Source: Zygosaccharomyces rouxii (lineage: Eukaryota; Ascomycota; Saccharomycetes; Saccharomycetales; Saccharomycetaceae). From it: a stretch of DNA of 64,000 nucleotides. The DNA is taken from positions 372,001 through 436,000 of the forward strand of contig NC_012992.1 in assembly GCF_000026365.1 (NCBI RefSeq), read 5' to 3'. Below, piece by piece: positions 10,564 through 19,519 of this stretch. Below the pieces are notes generated by a model that had not been told where the DNA came from, searched no databases, and was given only the letters and a program-made list of their open reading frames with translations. Positions within the stretch are counted from its first letter, which is position 1, and every line of letters starts with the position of its first letter. The position numbers and the translations under genes are program-made.

Positions 10564-10729
10564 CTTCAATTCACTATGGGGGTAATGCCTATTATCAGCT
10601 TTTCTAATGTCCTTTTGCAATATTGGTATTAGTGGTTTAACAATACTAACATCGCGTTATTATAATAAATCGATGAGCTTGATGAGCATGACTATATAAA
10701 GGGAAGTGCAAATTCTATTTATCTAATAT

Positions 10730-11404
10730 TTACCCAAATGCAGTTGTTCCGCAGTAACTTACAATTAATTCATCACCAACTTTAAAGTGTGACCACAGAT
10801 TACCTACAATCAATTGGGGATTTGGTGCAAAAGAATTATTAATGTAGCAAAAGACTTCATCCACCTTGATCCTCTTCTTTAAAAATTGTACCACTAATGA
10901 GAACGGTTGAGTAGCAGTTATCTTACATACCGATGGATTTATCTGTGATATTGATCCAATGGGTTGGAACCTTATCTGTACTTTCTCCTGTGACTTTGTG
11001 GTGCCACTTGCCTGTTTCTCAATCTTTTCGATTGCCCTATTAGTGACTTGAGGGAGTTGATGTAACTGTAAGGAAGCTGATATTGGTACATCTTGCGTAG
11101 GTTCGTAGCTATCGTCAGATTCAATTACATTTGTAGGTTCAATCTTTGAATTAGCATCTGGAGCAACTACTTCTTGACTACTATCTAACCCAAGCATGGA
11201 TAACCTTCTACTGTAATGTTCCAATCTGCTTTGTACTAAATTGCCTGTCGTAGCATTGCGAGGTGTACCAGAACTAGAAGACTGTTGTTGCTGCTGCTCT
11301 TGGTGTAACTGCTGCTGCTGTCGGAGACTGTCACTGACGGAACTGACAGTGCTTGATTGTAATGAATCATCATTGTCACTCTCACTCTCAAGAATTCCAC
11401 TCAT
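10730..11404 (-). CDS. ATG12: autophagy ubiquitin-like protein Atg12
   Basis: Ubiquitin-like modifier joined to Atg5 by Atg7 (E1-like) and Atg10 (E2-like). The Atg12-Atg5 conjugate then helps Atg3 lipidate Atg8. The protein has 224 residues (186 in S. cerevisiae): a Q/S-rich disordered N-terminus with a polyQ patch near residues 30-45, then the ubiquitin-like fold from about 140 (KVQIRFQPIGS) to the end, YCGTTAFG. The C-terminal glycine G224 is the conjugation residue. The extra length is all in the N-terminal region. In this genome it sits between DUO1 and YBP1/2. Confidence 0.93.
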   Translation of the reverse strand: MSGILESESDNDDSLQSSTVSSVSDSLRQQQQLHQEQQQQQSSSSGTPRNATTGNLVQSRLEHYSRRLSMLGLDSSQEVVAPDANSKIEPTNVIESDDSYEPTQDVPISASLQLHQLPQVTNRAIEKIEKQASGTTKSQEKVQIRFQPIGSISQINPSVCKITATQPFSLVVQFLKKRIKVDEVFCYINNSFAPNPQLIVGNLWSHFKVGDELIVSYCGTTAFG

Positions 11405-11578
11405 ATCACATCAACAGGACCATCACTTTTTATCTGATAGTGTTTAGTCGTAAGTTAGGTTTCAATATCAGTTAGCCATACCTTTAACAAACTACCTTAC
11501 AAAAACATACCCGAACCAAAGAACTTACTATCATAGAACATTCAAGCACTGAGAAGGTGAAAACAATATACTTACCAT

Positions 11579-13573
11579 ATGGAGAATATTGATACGGTTT
11601 GTGAGAATCTCGAAAAGGCATTTGCTGAGCAGAAGGATGACTCAGTTACACTGGCAACTATCATTGATATGTATGTGGTGCAAATCAATGATGAAGGTAG
11701 TAACAAGGACAAGGAGCAATTCTTAACCAAGTTACTTGATCAACTAAGAGCTTCTCCAGATATTGTTGCAGAGATTGGTTGGGATTTACCCAGGGGGTTG
11801 CTCAAATTCTACAACAAGAAGAATATTGATGTAGATGCTAAATTGAAATCTAACCCGATTGTGGGTCTAGTCATGCAGTGCTTTAGTGAAGTGGCATTGT
11901 CTGGTAACCCAAAAGAATGCCTACTTACTGGATGTGAAATTCTGTCAGAACTAACTACTATCCAGATTAATGAACAAATGTTAGAAGATGATAGTAAAGA
12001 AGAAGGAGACGTCACCAAGGATGAAAAGAAGACCGATGAGAAGGGAGAATGGATTCCAGAACCACCACATAGAGATCCTGTTGAATTTTTCCTTTACTTA
12101 AATTCTTACGTTCTTTTCGAATTGATTCAAACCGCTTTAAAGCGGATTGCAAGTCTTTACCCATCGAAATTTTTAGGTATGGCGGTATCTGCCATCTACA
12201 AATTTGTTAGGAATAATATCGATGAAGTCTACAACACACCATTCATACTACGTCGTATCTACACTTTTTGTAGGGGTTACATCCCTCCTGAAATACCCAA
12301 ACAGTTATTGGAAAATACTAAATTGGAGAAAAAAGAGTTGGATAAGATTACTGAAGATGAATCTATTTTACAAGGTCAATTGTTACGCAGCCTATCCACT
12401 TTTGCAGTAGGTGAGTGTTTAAAGAATAAAGCCTCTAGACTGGATCTCGAATATTTCCATCGTTTGAGAAACACTGAGTTCCATTTGTCGGAAAATGATG
12501 AAGAATTAGTCTTAATCTCCAAAAGGTTTTATCAGCTTATGTTTTCATTTGATTTAGATGTCAAGGAACAATTTCTATCTTTCATTGAAGAGACAAAGGG
12601 TATCTATAAGGCTTTACCCCCTGATTCGGAGATTCCAAACGATGAAGCTAGACGTGCCATTGGCCAAGTTGTGTACCAATTATCATACACATACCAATTG
12701 CAGAAATTGACCAAATTGAAACATTTAGAGTTGAACTCTAATGGTATATTCATTTTGTCAGGTCTTCACTACCAGGAAACTCAAAAACATTTGTATCCTG
12801 AAATCAGTATTAAAGATACAGTTCTTCTGTACATCAGATGTGCTACGCCTTCATTGTTTTCTAGTACTTATACAAACCTGTATGCCGAAGGCACTGCTAG
12901 ATACTGGGTTTGGGTTGCCATCACTAATAACAAGGTCCAGAAGTTGAGAGAGGAGTTGTCGGAATTACCATCTTATATTAGAACTGTATTCCTACAGATG
13001 GTTTTGATGCAAAGTTGCAACCAGCCAAATGAAGAGGCTAGAATGATATCATTTACCCTCCTAACACGTATTATGTGTTTAATGCCTGAGGATACATCGT
13101 TTGAATTTGTTCTGGATACTTTGTTAACATGCCCCTTCACTCATGCTAAGATCGCCGTGCTGGGTATTTTGAAAGATCTCATGTTGAGAAACTGCCAAAA
13201 CAAGCAAAGTCTAGAGGAACAATTTTCCAATATGAACTTAACATCCAAAGATTCCGATAAAAGAAGTACTTCTACATCACCCCCATCTTTACCTCCAAGA
13301 GCTTACATTGACATCAATGAAGACAGAATGGCATCCATTCACAGTGCTGCAATGATGACATTTCAAGACCAAAAAGCAAAGGGAAAAGATAAGCATATCT
13401 TGATATTGAATTTTTTGAACTTCTTCAATGGTTTAAGCCAAAAATGGGATAAGAATTTATTGCAAGCGGTACACAAAGAGGTGGCTCTTCAATATAATGA
13501 GAAGACTAAGGAAGATGTTCCAGAAGTAGGATTCATCAAGATCGCAAATGAAACTTTGGGAAAACATTTATGA
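11579..13573 (+). CDS. YBP1/YBP2: Yap1-binding protein family (Ybp1/Ybp2)
   Basis: A 664-residue protein of the fungal YBP1/YBP2 family. In S. cerevisiae Ybp1 (674) helps Hyr1/Gpx3 oxidise Yap1 under peroxide stress, and Ybp2 (641) is a kinetochore-associated paralogue. Sequence is alpha-helical throughout, with an acidic insert near 140-155 (DDSKEEGDVTKDEKKTDEKG). It lies between ATG12 and HPC2, where both YBR216C and YGL060W map, so it represents the single pre-duplication gene; I cannot say which role it keeps. The start ATG at 11579 is the first of the frame. No unusual features. Confidence 0.92.
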   Translation: MENIDTVCENLEKAFAEQKDDSVTLATIIDMYVVQINDEGSNKDKEQFLTKLLDQLRASPDIVAEIGWDLPRGLLKFYNKKNIDVDAKLKSNPIVGLVMQCFSEVALSGNPKECLLTGCEILSELTTIQINEQMLEDDSKEEGDVTKDEKKTDEKGEWIPEPPHRDPVEFFLYLNSYVLFELIQTALKRIASLYPSKFLGMAVSAIYKFVRNNIDEVYNTPFILRRIYTFCRGYIPPEIPKQLLENTKLEKKELDKITEDESILQGQLLRSLSTFAVGECLKNKASRLDLEYFHRLRNTEFHLSENDEELVLISKRFYQLMFSFDLDVKEQFLSFIEETKGIYKALPPDSEIPNDEARRAIGQVVYQLSYTYQLQKLTKLKHLELNSNGIFILSGLHYQETQKHLYPEISIKDTVLLYIRCATPSLFSSTYTNLYAEGTARYWVWVAITNNKVQKLREELSELPSYIRTVFLQMVLMQSCNQPNEEARMISFTLLTRIMCLMPEDTSFEFVLDTLLTCPFTHAKIAVLGILKDLMLRNCQNKQSLEEQFSNMNLTSKDSDKRSTSTSPPSLPPRAYIDINEDRMASIHSAAMMTFQDQKAKGKDKHILILNFLNFFNGLSQKWDKNLLQAVHKEVALQYNEKTKEDVPEVGFIKIANETLGKHL

Positions 13574-13684
13574 AAATTGCTTACCAATTACAAGATGAAA
13601 TTTATCAATGATTCTAGATTCTTCAATTCGTACTAACTCCTGTTTTTAGTTATAGTTATTATCATATCATAAAACAATTATAAC

Positions 13685-13734
13685 ATATACATACACATAC
13701 ACAGACACACACAGACACACAGACACACACACAG

Positions 13735-13797
<63 letters not shown>
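13685..13797. repeat. (CA)n/(AT)n compound microsatellite
   Basis: About 75 bp of CA-rich repeat (with interspersed CAGA) is followed directly by about 36 bp of AT dinucleotides. It lies between the convergent 3' ends of YBP1/2 and HPC2 and is likely to be length-polymorphic. Confidence 0.92.
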
Positions 13798-13802
<5 letters not shown>

Positions 13803-13856
13803 TAGCTAATTAATTCGCTATGTGTGATGAGCACTAGGTCAAAAGAATCTTCCAGA

Positions 13857-15818
13857 TTATTTGTTCTTCACCCCTCCTCTCTTCATTGTCCCATCAGCCC
13901 TCTCCAGGCTTGCATAATGTCCTTTTTCTATCAATGGCCCGAAATATACAAAGAAACCGTCTTTTGTAGCTGCTCTTTGTTCTTCCCACAACAGTTCAGT
14001 ATCATCGATGAAGGGATCCTCCGTGTCATATTTCCCAATGAGACTCTTACCTTTGTTAGGATGTGATTTTTTTTTGGGTGATGCATTCTGTTTTGATTCT
14101 TCACCTTCCTCCTCCTCTTCTTCCTCACCATCTTCTTCCACTTCTTCAATATCATCATCATCTTCCTCTGCGGCTCCATCCATATGAGTACCACTAATTT
14201 GACCGAATAAATTCCTTTTAGCGGCTTTCAAATCAGTTAAGTTACCACCACCATTGTCTACTGAAAACTTGTCTTGAACCACCTTGTAAAAATTGAATAC
14301 CACTTGTCCATTTTCATCCAAGTATTCATTAGTCTCCGTAGAATACAGTGGAACATCTACTATCAGTGCTGGATCTTCTGGCTCCTCTTGGGTCTTACCG
14401 CGTTCTAGCACCTCAAGCAGTGAAGGTGATTTTATGGGGGGAGCTGCCGTCAGTTTCTTGGGTGTTTTTGCTGGTTTGGCCGTCGGTGCAGTTTCCTTCT
14501 TTACAGGTGGTTTCTTCTTAGTATCTATGGGTTTTTTATTAGTCGTATTGGTACCACTACTAACACTATTTTCCTTTTTAACAGATGTCTTGCTTGTTGG
14601 TTTATTATCTTTCTTTTCATTAGACTTCGAGGTGTTTAGTGCAGAGTTTTCCTTTTTAACGTTTCCTGAATGAGTATCCTTTTTAGCAGTGGAATTGTTA
14701 TCCTTACTAGATGAATTATCCTTTTTAACATTACCATTGGTCCCATCTTTCTTTACACCGGCAGAGGATTCTTTTTTCGTGGATGCAGAGCTATCATTTT
14801 TTGTTGCACCGGTCTTATTGGATTCCTTGTTAGTTGATGACTTTGGTGAAGTATTTTTCTTAGGTTCGACAGAATTATTACTCGACGAGTTGTTCTGTTT
14901 GTCCTTTGACTGCGGTATTGATGACATGGAATTAGATTTTTGAGCCAGCTCAGCTTGTGTCTTATTTTCACCGACTAGGTTACTCATAGTTTTCTTTAAC
15001 TGAGCTTGTGGCGGTACGCTAACTGGAGAGCTCATTCTTGCAATAAGTACACCTGGCGTATCTGTAGACGAATCGTTAGAATCTGACGGTGCACTACCGG
15101 GTATTTGAGTCGGCAGAATAACTTTGGGGGAGGCACGAGATGCCACTGGTGCTTGTAAAGGTGCATCGACTTGACTCAACGGTGGTATTTCACTTTCCGA
15201 TTTAATTGGAGGTAAAGGTGCACTACTACTTTCTTCACCATTTGATGATAAAAGTGAAGAAATCTTAACCTGCGTTCTCTTGGCATTAGACTCCTTCTTA
15301 CTCGAATAGTCGATTGGTTCTGGGGTTTGACTTTCGGAATCACTCCTTACAGTGGGAGGTACATTGGATGCTTGAGAAATCGTCGGCGATGAAGATTCAG
15401 TCGTTGAACCGGGTGAAGGTCCTCTAGCTATATTCCTATTCTTGGCCAATTCTGCTGCAATATTAGGGATTCTCCTATTATCCCACCTAGTTCTCTTTAC
15501 ACCGTGTTGCCTGTCATCCTTCTTTGAAGCTCTCTTCTTATTAGACTTGGCTTGGGTATCTTTATTTGATGAACCATCTTTGTCCGTATCCTTATCGTTA
15601 TCGTTATCATCATTCTCTTCTAAAGCATCTTTCACTGAATTTTCAGCTCCATCACTTGCTGGTAAATCATTAGGTGCTTCCATTGGAGGTGTTTCACTAC
15701 TGGATGGAATTGTATCTTGCTTATCAGAATTTGTAGCTTTTAAATCATTCTAGTCAGTATGAAATCCAAGTTGGGAGGAAAGGTAAGGAAGATTATTAAA
15801 CTTACAATCTTGATCCAT
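13857..15818 (-). CDS. HPC2: HIR complex subunit Hpc2 (spliced)
   Basis: Subunit of the HIR nucleosome-assembly complex that represses histone genes. I infer two exons: 15818-15806 (13 nt, encoding M-D-Q-D plus one base) and 15736-13857, in frame, giving 630 residues (625 in S. cerevisiae). S. cerevisiae HPC2 also has a 5' intron and its protein also begins MDQ. The conserved HRD motif region RRIPNIAAELAKNRN lies near the N-terminus, the middle is low-complexity K/S/N/T repeats with KKEN/KKD units, and the C-terminal block DPFIDDTELLWEEQRAATKD to GGVKNK is almost identical to yeast Hpc2. Without splicing the first usable ATG would be 15683. Confidence 0.9.
15737..15805 (-). other. HPC2 intron
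   Basis: A 69-nt intron read on the minus strand: donor GTAAGT at 15805-15800, branch-like TACTGAC at 15759-15753, acceptor AAAAG ending at 15737. An earlier TAG only 3 nt after the branch sequence would bring a stop into frame and is too close to serve. Inferred from frame, the MDQ start and the known intron in S. cerevisiae HPC2. Confidence 0.8.
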
Positions 15819-15985
15819 TATGAGCTGCTAAAGGGCTCTTTGGGCTCTTCTTTGTTTGTATTCTGTACAAAATGCAATATCTTTTCATGTACAACCGTTG
15901 ATGAAACTTTTGATATTGAAGAACTTCAACTAACTTTAAACTTCAACGGTAACGATAGACAACAATTAAGCTGGTAAAAGTTACC

Positions 15986-17440
15986 ATGAAAGGGTTTCAG
16001 AAATGTAGTAGACGATTTCAACATAGTGCTATACCCTTTGACATCACTAGGATCCCCAATTTTACCAAGTATTCGGCTGTGAAGCCTATAAATGAAGAGC
16101 TAGCTCCCTATGTCGTTGAGACTATGAAGGCATTCCCCTCCAGATCTAAACATGTTAATCAACAGCACTACTATCATAATTGGGAGGTATTAATTAAATC
16201 TTACGCACAAAAGAGGCCACACCCCATGTCGCTGACGCAACTGGCTCAGTACTATGACGATTCCACTAAATTAACCAAGCAAAAGATAATCAATTCAGGT
16301 AAATTTGTGAGGGAAGAACTGGCCATTAGAATGGCGCATAAACTGAGTTTACTTCAACAATTACCGTTTTGCGTGGTGAATAATTTCCATTTCGTTCAAG
16401 TCTATGAATCTTACTACAATATATTTGAGAGATTTAGAAAATTCCCACAGATCCAAACACTGGAAGACAATTCTAGATTTGCAGACTTCTCCAGTCGGAT
16501 TCTAAGGGATTATAACACTCTAAACTTACCCCATCTAGTGATGGGGGCACTTGAGTGTACCGCACTTGGTCTTTACCCACAGGATAAGATGGATGCGTTA
16601 CTATCAGACCTTTTGAGAGCGCGTATTTCAAGAAGATTGATTGTTGAGGAGCATGTTAGCATTACGAATAATTATCTAAGTGGTAAGAAGGAAAACAAAT
16701 TGGTTTTAGGGGATATTTTCCAAAAATGTGCCGCTAAGGATTACATATTAGACGCAAGTCGAGCCTGCCAACGATTTATCCAAGACATGTACTACGACAA
16801 AGTTCCACTTCCGGAATTGATAATTAATGGTGATGTTGGATTAAAATTTTATTTCCTACCTATTCATCTGAGGTATCTATTGTACGAGATTTTGAGAAAT
16901 GCTTATGAAGCCACTACGAAGGAGTTTATTAGACGAGGGTTAGACAGACCAGAACCAATCGTAGTCACCATCATCCAGAACAGGGAATCCTTTTTGTTTA
17001 GAATTTCTGACAGGGCAGGTGGATTTCCCTACAACGACAGAAACATATGGTCATTTGGTAAATCCAAGGAAAAGGCCCGCGAATCATTATCTAATTTCCA
17101 CAAATTACCAGGCCTGCAAACCGTATCTATCTATGACCATTTGGAACCTAATGAAAATACACCTTCACTGAATAAACCTTATATGAACACATCATTGGAT
17201 CCCTTGGATCATTCGAGTCTCACAGATAGTGGGTTACAATTCGAAAAACCACTAGTTAAACTTTTAGAGAGATCTCATCGCTACAAACTGGGAATTGGGT
17301 TAGCCATGTGTAAGGTTTACGCAGACTATTGGAATGGTGATTTGACATTACATTCAATTCAAGGTTACGGTACGGATGTGGTATTAAAATTGGGAAATCT
17401 AATGAATCATACGAGCAAATTGCAAATGGACAGGGTATGA
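15986..17440 (+). CDS. PKP2: mitochondrial pyruvate dehydrogenase kinase
   Basis: Phosphorylates the E1-alpha subunit of mitochondrial pyruvate dehydrogenase and so lowers flux of pyruvate into acetyl-CoA. The protein has 484 residues (491 in S. cerevisiae YGL059W). The N-terminus is basic (KGFQKCSRRFQ), fitting a mitochondrial presequence. The C-terminal half is a GHKL-type ATPase: N box EILRNAYEAT at 301-310 (N305), G1 box SDRAGG with D342, and a G2-like GIGLAMCKVYADYW. A low-conserved insert lies between G1 and G2. It is divergent from HPC2 (167 bp between start codons) and 0.36 kb upstream of RAD6, as on S. cerevisiae chromosome VII. Confidence 0.94.
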   Translation: MKGFQKCSRRFQHSAIPFDITRIPNFTKYSAVKPINEELAPYVVETMKAFPSRSKHVNQQHYYHNWEVLIKSYAQKRPHPMSLTQLAQYYDDSTKLTKQKIINSGKFVREELAIRMAHKLSLLQQLPFCVVNNFHFVQVYESYYNIFERFRKFPQIQTLEDNSRFADFSSRILRDYNTLNLPHLVMGALECTALGLYPQDKMDALLSDLLRARISRRLIVEEHVSITNNYLSGKKENKLVLGDIFQKCAAKDYILDASRACQRFIQDMYYDKVPLPELIINGDVGLKFYFLPIHLRYLLYEILRNAYEATTKEFIRRGLDRPEPIVVTIIQNRESFLFRISDRAGGFPYNDRNIWSFGKSKEKARESLSNFHKLPGLQTVSIYDHLEPNENTPSLNKPYMNTSLDPLDHSSLTDSGLQFEKPLVKLLERSHRYKLGIGLAMCKVYADYWNGDLTLHSIQGYGTDVVLKLGNLMNHTSKLQMDRV

Positions 17441-17804
17441 ATATTCGAATATTATGGACAACTATTTAAATATTTATTATTATTATTATAATATGACGTC
17501 GGCTATCGTCACATGTTTATCACATGGCCTTTTTTCCATAGCGAAAGCTGATGAAAAAAAAGTGCCCGGCTTTGTATCTTTAACACACATTACCTAACCA
17601 CTAACGCTCATACTAAGAAGTATTCACTAGCAAGGATTTAAGGAAGTACTTTACGACTTACATATAGTTAGGGAATCGTACCTCAGGTGTTGAACACAAA
17701 CTATACAAACTTCCCTTTGCCCTACATTACATTGACACCGCTTCGTTTCAATATCTTTAGAATCTGAAATTGATCAAATAATAAGAATATAGAATAGGAA
17801 AACA
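17441..17804 (+). promoter_or_regulatory. PKP2 terminator and RAD6 promoter region
   Basis: A 364-bp spacer with a (TTA)n stretch near 17469-17490 just after PKP2, then a GACGTC and two CACATG-type sites around 17495-17530. No coding frame or RNA gene is apparent. It should contain the RAD6 promoter. Confidence 0.5.
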
Positions 17805-18378
17805 ATGTCGACACCAGCAAGAAGAAGACTCATGAGAGACTTTAAAGTATGTTTTATTTGTTCCTAAAATCGTATTTCTCGAGGGTATGAGATCACTAAC
17901 ACATTTTGATTAGCGCATGAAAGAAGATGCACCACCAGGCGTATCGGCATCGCCATTGCCTGATAATGTTATGGTATGGAATGCAATGATTATTGGACCG
18001 GCTGATACACCATATGAAGATGGTACATTTAGACTACTATTAGAATTTGATGAAGAGTACCCTAATAAACCACCACATGTTAAATTCCTAAGTGAAATGT
18101 TCCATCCAAATGTTTATGCCAATGGAGAGATATGTCTTGATATTTTGCAGAATAGGTGGACACCGACTTATGACGTAGCGTCCATACTTACGTCGATTCA
18201 AAGTCTTTTCAATGATCCAAATCCTGCGTCTCCAGCTAATGTAGAGGCAGCAACTTTATTTAAAGATCATAAATCTCAATATATCAAAAGGGTCAAGGAA
18301 ACTGTAGAAAAATCGTGGGAGGATGACATGGATGATATGGATGAAGATGAGGAAGATGAGGAAGATGGAGATAACTAA
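17805..18378 (+). CDS. RAD6: ubiquitin-conjugating enzyme E2 Rad6 (spliced)
   Basis: E2 enzyme for histone H2B monoubiquitination (with Bre1), PCNA ubiquitination (with Rad18) and N-end-rule degradation (with Ubr1). Exon 1 17805-17846 encodes 14 residues ending RLMRDFK; exon 2 17914-18378 continues RMKEDAPPG; total 168 residues against 172 in S. cerevisiae. The catalytic cysteine is C88 in [10 protein letters not shown], exactly the known position. The protein is nearly identical to yeast Rad6, including the acidic C-terminal tail, here D/E mixed and shorter. S. cerevisiae RAD6 is intronless, so the intron is a difference. Synteny PKP2-RAD6-GEP7 equals YGL059W-YGL058W-YGL057C. Confidence 0.97.
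17847..17913 (+). other. RAD6 intron
   Basis: A 67-nt phase-0 intron: donor GTATGT at 17847, branch-like CACTAAC at 17894-17900, acceptor TAG ending at 17913. Removing it joins FK to RM exactly as in intronless S. cerevisiae Rad6, which makes it convincing. Confidence 0.93.
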
Positions 18379-18552
18379 AGAAAAGAAAATGAAAAATAAA
18401 AAATAAAAAAACAAGAGAAAAATTCGAGAGAGGAGGATTTAATGTTTTTCTTTGAATATTTTGCTGCATTGGATATCATATGAATATTGTCTATTGTCTG
18501 CATATATATATATATATGTATGTATATGTATATTATTTTATCTAGAACTTGG

Positions 18553-19329
18553 TTACACGGAATTTGATAAAACTGTAATTTTGGCCTGAGGGTCCTGTTG
18601 AAGCCGCCATTCCTGCACTCCGAACACTATAGAAACTAGGATTGCTGACCAAAGTATGCATCTCGTTGCGGGATCCAGCTTTGTAGTTTGGAAAATCTTT
18701 GATCTTTGATCTGTGATTGTGTGTAAATTAACCAAATGAGAAGGCTTTAATTTGTGTATTTTAGTTTGACCATCGGTGGTTACAGGAGACGGTATTTTGA
18801 ATGCAAAATCTAGCGGTTTTTCTCTGGAATTAAATGGTATACTCAAACGAGGTCCATGTGAACCAAATGCAAAATAGAACTGTAATTGCTTCATGTATTG
18901 CGGAATTTCATTCCAATGTTTATTAGAATCCATGGAGACGGCCTCTTGAATTAGTTCGACTTGTTGGGCGTTTAATTTAGGAAATTGCTGAACTAAAAGA
19001 TTAGTTGACATAAGGGAAATAGATTCGTCTAGATTAAATTTATCTTGTAACAACCGTTCTAATTCTCCTGATTCAATCTGTTGTCTTAAATAATTCTGTT
19101 GGTTTAAAATTTCACGTTCCTCGTCCTCAGGAGTCTCTGCATTGGCTTGAAACATGGATGCAATATCCTTTAGGGAAGATACCATTAATTTGGATCCATC
19201 CGCTTGACCATCTTTCGATCTTCTAATTCGATCTGCTTGTTTAATCAGCAGAGATTTGGGCGGTAATCGAGAAGAAGCTTGTGTATAGAATCTTGTAAGG
19301 ATGCGAATTGGAAAGCGGTACTGACTCAT
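18553..19329 (-). CDS. GEP7: mitochondrial protein Gep7
   Basis: Mitochondrial protein of unknown molecular function; in S. cerevisiae (YGL057C, 287 residues) gep7 mutants show genetic interaction with prohibitin loss. The probable start is the ATG at 19329, giving 258 residues beginning MSQYRFPIRILTRFYTQASS, an arginine/hydroxylated, acid-free leader fit for mitochondrial import. The frame extends upstream only through non-ATG codons. A single hydrophobic segment near the C-terminus (about 232-250, CILWSAILVSIVFGVQEW) is a candidate membrane anchor. The assignment rests mainly on position between RAD6 and SDS23 plus length and targeting features; I cannot confirm it by detailed alignment. 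Confidence 0.82.
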   Translation of the reverse strand: MSQYRFPIRILTRFYTQASSRLPPKSLLIKQADRIRRSKDGQADGSKLMVSSLKDIASMFQANAETPEDEEREILNQQNYLRQQIESGELERLLQDKFNLDESISLMSTNLLVQQFPKLNAQQVELIQEAVSMDSNKHWNEIPQYMKQLQFYFAFGSHGPRLSIPFNSREKPLDFAFKIPSPVTTDGQTKIHKLKPSHLVNLHTITDQRSKIFQTTKLDPATRCILWSAILVSIVFGVQEWRLQQDPQAKITVLSNSV

Positions 19330-19519
19330 GATGGCATAATCTTTTGCTTGCTCCTCTCTCACTGCAACGTTCCTGTACTAAGGTCTTAGAACATTTTTCA
19401 TCCTTTAACTGACGTCGTAAAAATTGAAATAATGCGGTTCACTTGTTCACTCGTTCACATATAAACATATACAAAATAAAAATGTAAGAAGTAATGCGTA
19501 TCGATACGTTGTCCAAAAA

